Assembly: GCF_003945595.2 (NCBI RefSeq)
Contig: NW_024103452.1
Span: forward strand, 1,488,001-1,552,000
DNA: 64,000 nt
Source: Pipra filicauda
Lineage: Eukaryota > Chordata > Aves > Passeriformes > Pipridae
Direction of reading: 5' to 3'
Shown here: one piece after another, positions 58,451-64,000 of the stretch
How positions within the stretch are numbered: the first letter of the stretch is position 1
Layout: each line of letters begins with the position of its first letter
The notes under the pieces: model-generated
The model's input: the letters and a program-made list of their open reading frames with translations, nothing else
The model's database searches: none
Told to the model about the DNA's origin: nothing
Program-made: the position numbers and the translations under genes

Positions 58451-61400
58451 CTGGAAAGAGAAAACAGAGGAATTATGTTCATGAACAGATGGAGCAGTTT
58501 TTACCCCTGCAGTTGTTCTGTGTTTATTGGAAAAAGCAGCATGGAAGTACAGTAGATACCCACTTCTTTTGTTAACTGATGCTCTTAAACCAGATAACTT
58601 GCTGATATTTTCTATTTTAAAATAGGGAAGACATCAGTTGTGTTGGAGATACACCATTTCAGTGTACACCTATTCCATTTCTTGAAGGCATCCATTAAAA
58701 TCTCTCATTACTTAATGCAATGATCCTTGCTCCAAAGCTTATGCTTGAGCATTGTATCTCTGTCCTGAAGTGGTGTCGATAGAGTTTAACACAACTACTT
58801 GTCCAAAATGCTACTTGTGAAAAATTCCCTCAGGCCAAGCAAGCAGACAGAAGGCAAATCCACAGTAGTGCAAGGGGAGAAACATTTCTTAATGCCATAC
58901 ACGTCTCTATCCTACACTGTTAAATGCTGGAGGAAGTAATGAAGAGTGGACATAGTGCTGAATGGAGACAGGAATAGGTACACAAGCAGTTTCTTAGATT
59001 CTGCATACGTCGTATTGGTAAGCAGACAGAGAAATGAAATATCAGCATACCACACTGGCATGGAGCAGAAGGTTTGTAGAAAACCATATGATGGGTTTTG
59101 ATGTAGAATATTTTTTGTAGTAATGACCACCTAAAGGACTCAGCATTCTTTTTGGAAAAGGGAGCATCATCTCTGTCTATAAATGCAGTGAAGAATCCAT
59201 TGATTTTGAAAAGGTCTTGTTTATTCTTGAATGTGTGCAAATTGGGGTTTGGGGCCAAGCTGAGCAATTCATGTTCTGGGGACTGTCTCACTCTCTACAG
59301 GTGATGCAGTGAGCAGTGATGGGAGAAATACATGGAAGTGTTGTGCTGTAAGCAGAATTGCAAGATGCTGAGAGAAGTGGATTGCTTTCAACTCCGGCAC
59401 TACACTCACGGGGATGATTTGTGTTAGCACAGAAGGGATGATTTTTCCCTTCAGTTCACACTGAAAAGTATTGAATGTGTGATAACCTATACAAAAGTGA
59501 AGTAGAAATATTCTCAGTGATCAAACTGAATTAATTAATAGATTAAATTCATTAAAAATATTATTGATAATATTATCTGGAGAATTAGAAAATAGCCTAG
59601 AATGCTTATTATAAATTCATGTTAAAATGCAATAAAACCTGGAGAACCAGGGTCTTTTACTATTTTTCTTCTGAATTGCAATTCTGTGATTGTCCCTGTA
59701 ACTTTGGTCATGTGTGTGGCCAAAATAACCCATAGAGATTGCAGAAAGAGATTAAAGTAAGTGTTTTATAGATAACTGCTATATAACAATTGAAACAAGA
59801 ATATTTATTTTTGGAACAGCCTATGTTTCAATGAATTCACCTGCAGCGTGTGCCAGACTTCACCAAACCAAACAGGATGGGACCAGAATCTAAAAACAGG
59901 GGAAATAACAAAAAAACAACCAGAGTTCCTCATACAAATGCTCAGTGCAGATGAAACCACAACTTGTCTTGCCAGGTTAGCCTCTGCTTGGGTGTTGTGC
60001 CTACAATCACATAGGGCTGGAACACATGGGCTCCTCTCCCTTCCCTGCTGTGGCAGTCAGGTGGGAAGTGGGGCATGGGCTGCACCTCTCCAACAACCTG
60101 CAGAGGTCCTGAAGAGAAAGGAGTTAAAGCTTTGAGAAAAACAAATTATGCCTGTTCATTTCCATATTATTTTTCAAAAAGCTGCTGAGTGGAAAAGGGG
60201 TCATTTCTGTTCTCTGAGTAGGAGGCAGAGGACATGCCAGTTTCCCATCTGTCCCTCCTGTGGCATGTCCTTGGTTCCCAGATCTGTGCCTATGCTGCAG
60301 CTGCCACTAGACAGTTGCTTCATGAGGGATGAAGAGACATTAATGCACGATTGCTTTTCTGGGCAGCTCCTCTTGGTGCCTTCTTTGTGCAGTCATCTGC
60401 CTTGGGTTTTACCTCTAAGTAAGACATGACTGATCTCCAAGCTGAGTCTTTTGGAATAGGCAAGCAAAGCCTTATTGACAGGCTGTAGTTGCAGATTTGT
60501 TCTCACTTCTGTCTTGTTACTTGAGAAATGCTGAAGAAAATGGAATTGTCATCTTGTTCTTGGCTGGGAACAATATGGTCTAACAGTGCTGGAGTGTCAG
60601 GAGCACATCTGGAGGCAGCATGCAGGATACCAGCAGACTGCAGTGGTGACATCTGGAAGCTTTGTAAGGCACGGCCTCAAACATGGATATTAACAGCTCT
60701 GCTAGAAAACTGCCGTGCAAGATCTACTAATAGGAGCAGGAAGTAAATGATATTTCCTCTTGCTGTTTTATTTTTTTCAGTCAGCTATAATGAAATCCAC
60801 AGTGGCTGTGTAGGTGGAAAGCAGTGATAGCAGAACCATCTCTACCCCTTGTGATTGCAGGGAATTGAAATTATGACCCACAGACCCCCAAAACTCTAAC
60901 AACAAATAAAGAAGAGGGAACTGCTTTTCCATTCTTGTGCATAGAGTAGAGAGGACCCTTTCTCCTGATTTTACTGAGAAACTATGAGATTTCATTGCAA
61001 ATATGCACTATTGCATTTTGTTGTATTTGTTGAGTTACTTTTTGTAACTTAGGTCTGTGATATGATGTGCCTATAGTATTTTTTATCTAAAGCTCTCAAA
61101 TAATTTTACCTTATGAGGCATGCAATTTTGTAACATTTTTTTCCAAGACTTATGAAAACAATTTCACCTATTGCATTCTATATCTGTAAATTCATACTTT
61201 TCCTATGCTTAAAATGGTCAAATTGTTCATATCTCTTTTAATCTCATTAATCTACTTTTTTCAGGTTCTAATTGCAAAACCACTTTACTCTCTCAGCTTA
61301 TTTTTCCCTTCCTTTTAAAATGAACTCATTTCTTTGCTTTGCTGAAGAAACCTGGCCTCATAAAATTTTCTGCTGCAGTATGTGAATGTTGGTTCACAGA

Positions 61401-63245
61401 AATTTGCCGGGAAAATTTGCTGTTTTAGATATTTTGTTTAGTCTGTTTTACGACTGTTCTGATTTGTTTAAAATTACAATAAATTGATTTTTCAAAATTC
61501 TTTTATGTGTGTTGTTTTCTTTTATGTTAAAGGTTAGGAACTTTCCTGATAGTGCTAAAGGTTTTGGGCTTTTTTTTCAAGTATTCCATTCATAGGTCCC
61601 CTGTTGGAAAATGAGATGAAAAAACCCTTAGAGGTTGAGAAAGAAAATCAATATTTCTTTTCAACATCACAGTTTTCTAACTTGGTAATTGAGAAATCTG
61701 CAACTCCTTACAAATGGTCAGCATGCAAATGGAGAACAGACTTTAGGGTGAGAATACTGCTCTCTCTGACTTCAGAGCTTTATTTGATTTCTTTTGTTCA
61801 TTCTTTCATCATTCTGTATAATGTCAGATTTTGCAGATCACTCTGCATATTTCCCAGTCATTTTACTTGGCAGAAGAGTTTCCTCTGGTTTGTGTCTGCA
61901 TTTCAAGAGCCAGCAGCTTAGAGTGAAGATCTTTTTCTGACTTTTTTTAACCTCAGTCTTTCATATCAGCTTTGCTGTAGCTCAGCATTTCTATTCTCTG
62001 TTGCATGCACCTTACATACTACTGTGTGTCCTTTAGGAAAAAGAGAAGAAATCACTTTGAGTTTTTACTCTTCTGCTTCGCATGATAATTTTCAAGATTT
62101 TTGGCTAATTTCCTAATTAAATTAAAACAATAATAAGTAGTGGGGAAACTTGGAAGGCAAAGAGTACTTTTTATGGAATCCTGGTGATCCTAGGCCATGA
62201 CTTTCATGTTGGCTCTCAGTGATGTGGAAGGTAAGCAGCTTACCCAGTGGTGCTAAATAAGCCAGCTGCATATCTGGAACAGAAGCTGGTACCTTCACAT
62301 GAGATATTTTGTTATCAGGTCTCTTTTCCTCTGATACCAAGGTCATATGTTACTTGTACTGTTTCAGTAATGTTCCCTTTCACACACTGAGCACTCTTAC
62401 AGTTCTGTAGAGCTGGTATTATTAATCACACAGAGATGGTGCAAGTGCAGTATGTATTAAAGACATGAGAAATCCCCTCTCCCTTTCAAGACACAAATTC
62501 TCTCCCTCTAGCAAATAATTCTTTGAATTCTTTGCATTCTTGGCAGCCTATCCTGAAAATAATATTAAAACATGTATTGTTTGAAGCTATTTGGAAAATC
62601 AGATCACGTAAAGAGGAAAGCGCTGCCTTGTGAAAAATTTCTGCTAAGTAACAGTATCCTGTTAATTAGTAGAGTTTTCATATTTTTGTAGTTTGCTGTT
62701 GCCCTAATGTTGTTCTTAATAGATTCCAGTTTTTACACCAATAAATGACTTCTATTTGTCTACTCAAGTATAACCAGCATGAAGATTCATGAGAGTTGTT
62801 TTGCTGCAACAGTCCAACTCATGCCTTATTTTTCTAAGTGAGGAATCACATTGTTCAGGAATGAAAGATGGTTCCTCTGTCAGAAATTTCAGGGAAGTGG
62901 GCAGCAGGTACCAGAAGACAATATAATCCTCTCATTTTGCTGAGTAGCAGACTAACCACCAAGACCCTGACCCAGGGGCCTGTGCCCTGCTCATTTCAAG
63001 CTTTCAACTTTAAAAATCTCACAGCTGTAACTTGTTCTTGCATCTGTCCTCTAGTGATAGGCTAGAAAGGAAAGCAACGTGGCTTTCTGAATGGATATTC
63101 CCATTTCTACTGACTGCTGTTTCTCTGTGCTATTTGAGTCTCTGCATGGTTGGACCTTCTCAGAGAGAAAATGTCTAGAAGCAATAAGGTATTTCCCCTT
63201 GTCCCGGGGCCAGAGAAAGACAGAGGATGAGGCATCGGCATCTTG
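58451..63245. other. probable ELOVL2 intron, no exon seen
   Basis: About 4.8 kb upstream of the first ELOVL2 exon found. I looked on the minus strand for the preceding exon (membrane segment before LILATWEGG) and did not find it. Open frames here, including plus-strand ones at 59.8-60.7 kb, have no family resemblance. Old repeats too diverged to recognise by eye may be present. Confidence 0.5.
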
Positions 63246-64000
63246 TTACATCTGGCTGGTGGTCACCAGCACAGTTCCTCAGGGCTCAATTCTAGGGGCC
63301 AGTGTGGTTCAACATATATATCAATGATCTGGAGGCAAGAGTTGAATGCCCCATTATCAGGTTTGCTGATGATATGGAATTGGGAGATGCTGTCAACTCT
63401 CTTGAGAGACAAGAGGCCTTGCAGAGGTATCTAGATAGATTTGAACATTGGGCAATAGTCAGTGGCATGAAACTCAACAAGATCAAATGTCCAGCACCTG
63501 GGACAGAGTAATGTGGGCACAAGTATAAGCTGGGGGGAGGAGTGGCTGGAGAGCAGTCCTGCAGAAGGGGATCTGGGGGTGCTGGTCAGCAGTAGCTCAG
63601 TGTGAGCAGCGTGTGCCCGGGCAGCCCAGAGGGCAAACCACATCCTGGGGTACATCGAACATGGCACAACCAGTGGTCAGGAGGGGGGATTATCCCACTG
63701 TGTTCAGCGTTGGTGCGGCCTCACCTTGAGCACTGTGTGCAGTTCTGGACCCACAATTCAAGAAGGATGTGAAGGTCCTTGAATGTGTCCAGAGGAGGGC
63801 AACAAAGCTGGTGACAGGGCTGGAAAGCCTGTCCTGGGAACAGCAGCTGAGACTTTGGGCTTCTCTAGTTTAGAGAGAAGGAGGTTGAGGGGTGACCTCA
63901 ATGACTCTCTACAGCTTCCTGAGGAGGGGAAGTGAAGAGAGAAGTGCTGAGCTCTTCTCTCTGGGATCCAGAGACAGGAATGGTGGGATACGTGGTAATG
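63246..64000 (+). repeat. CR1 LINE, plus strand, runs past window edge
   Basis: Sense-strand CR1 beginning near the STVPQGSILG segment, with a reverse-transcriptase frame reading FNIYINDLEARVECPIIRF, then ADDMELGDAV (the FADD catalytic motif), and LDRFEHWAIVSGMKLNKIKC. After a stop and frameshifts it continues through typical CR1 sequence ([13 protein letters not shown], [17 protein letters not shown]). It extends into the 3' half by 64000 without reaching the tail. Inactive. Confidence 0.9.

Noticed and set aside
59848..60746. plus-strand frames upstream of ELOVL2 as a separate gene
   Set aside because: No start context, splice pairing or family signal, and they lie within the probable ELOVL2 intron.
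63243..63667. host gene encoding the FADD-containing frame
   Set aside because: The motif is part of a CR1 reverse transcriptase, with frame breaks and CR1 sequence continuing to the edge.
1..64000. CRISPR arrays, bacterial operons or phage-like systems
   Set aside because: No regularly spaced repeats or dense short genes; the window is intron-rich vertebrate DNA.

Overview
The window is vertebrate nuclear DNA from a bird, most likely a passerine. The evidence is genes with many introns, several chicken-repeat-1 (CR1) LINE copies, and one tRNA-Ile-derived SINE with a CR1-type tail (7037-7168). From memory of the literature, that SINE family is restricted to songbirds and their relatives. The gene order GCM2 - SYCP2L - ELOVL2 matches the conserved vertebrate block at human 6p24.2, so I name the genes by homology and synteny together.

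Layout. 1-4.6 kb: mostly unique non-coding DNA, an old CR1, then a CpG island (about 4180-4640) with a minus-strand splice donor and an RFX X-box-like motif. This is probably the promoter and non-coding first exon of MAK, whose body would lie to the left. 4.7-7.35 kb: two larger CR1 copies in opposite orientation, the second carrying the nested SINE. 11.6-16.97 kb: GCM2 on the minus strand, five coding exons encoding 471 residues, with a TATA box just upstream. 17.0-18.3 kb: a GC-rich divergent intergenic region. 18.3-47.3 kb: SYCP2L on the plus strand. I could join 36 coding exons into one continuous frame of 968 residues. 51-58.45 kb: the last five coding exons of ELOVL2 on the minus strand (212 C-terminal residues, with the HVYHH box). 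Its first exons were not found and probably lie beyond 64 kb. 63.25-64 kb: a plus-strand CR1 with a degenerate reverse-transcriptase reading frame, running off the edge.

The three genes are neighbours and not a pathway. GCM2 is the parathyroid transcription factor, SYCP2L is a meiotic chromosome-axis protein of oocytes, and ELOVL2 is an ER elongase for long polyunsaturated fatty acids. GCM2 and SYCP2L are head to head; SYCP2L and ELOVL2 are tail to tail.

I found no new multi-gene system. The observations most worth checking are splicing anomalies in SYCP2L: an apparent AT-AC intron between exons 4 and 5, a GC-AG intron just before it, and several places where only one of several splice sites keeps the frame. 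The nested SINE and the X-box in the left CpG island also deserve a look.
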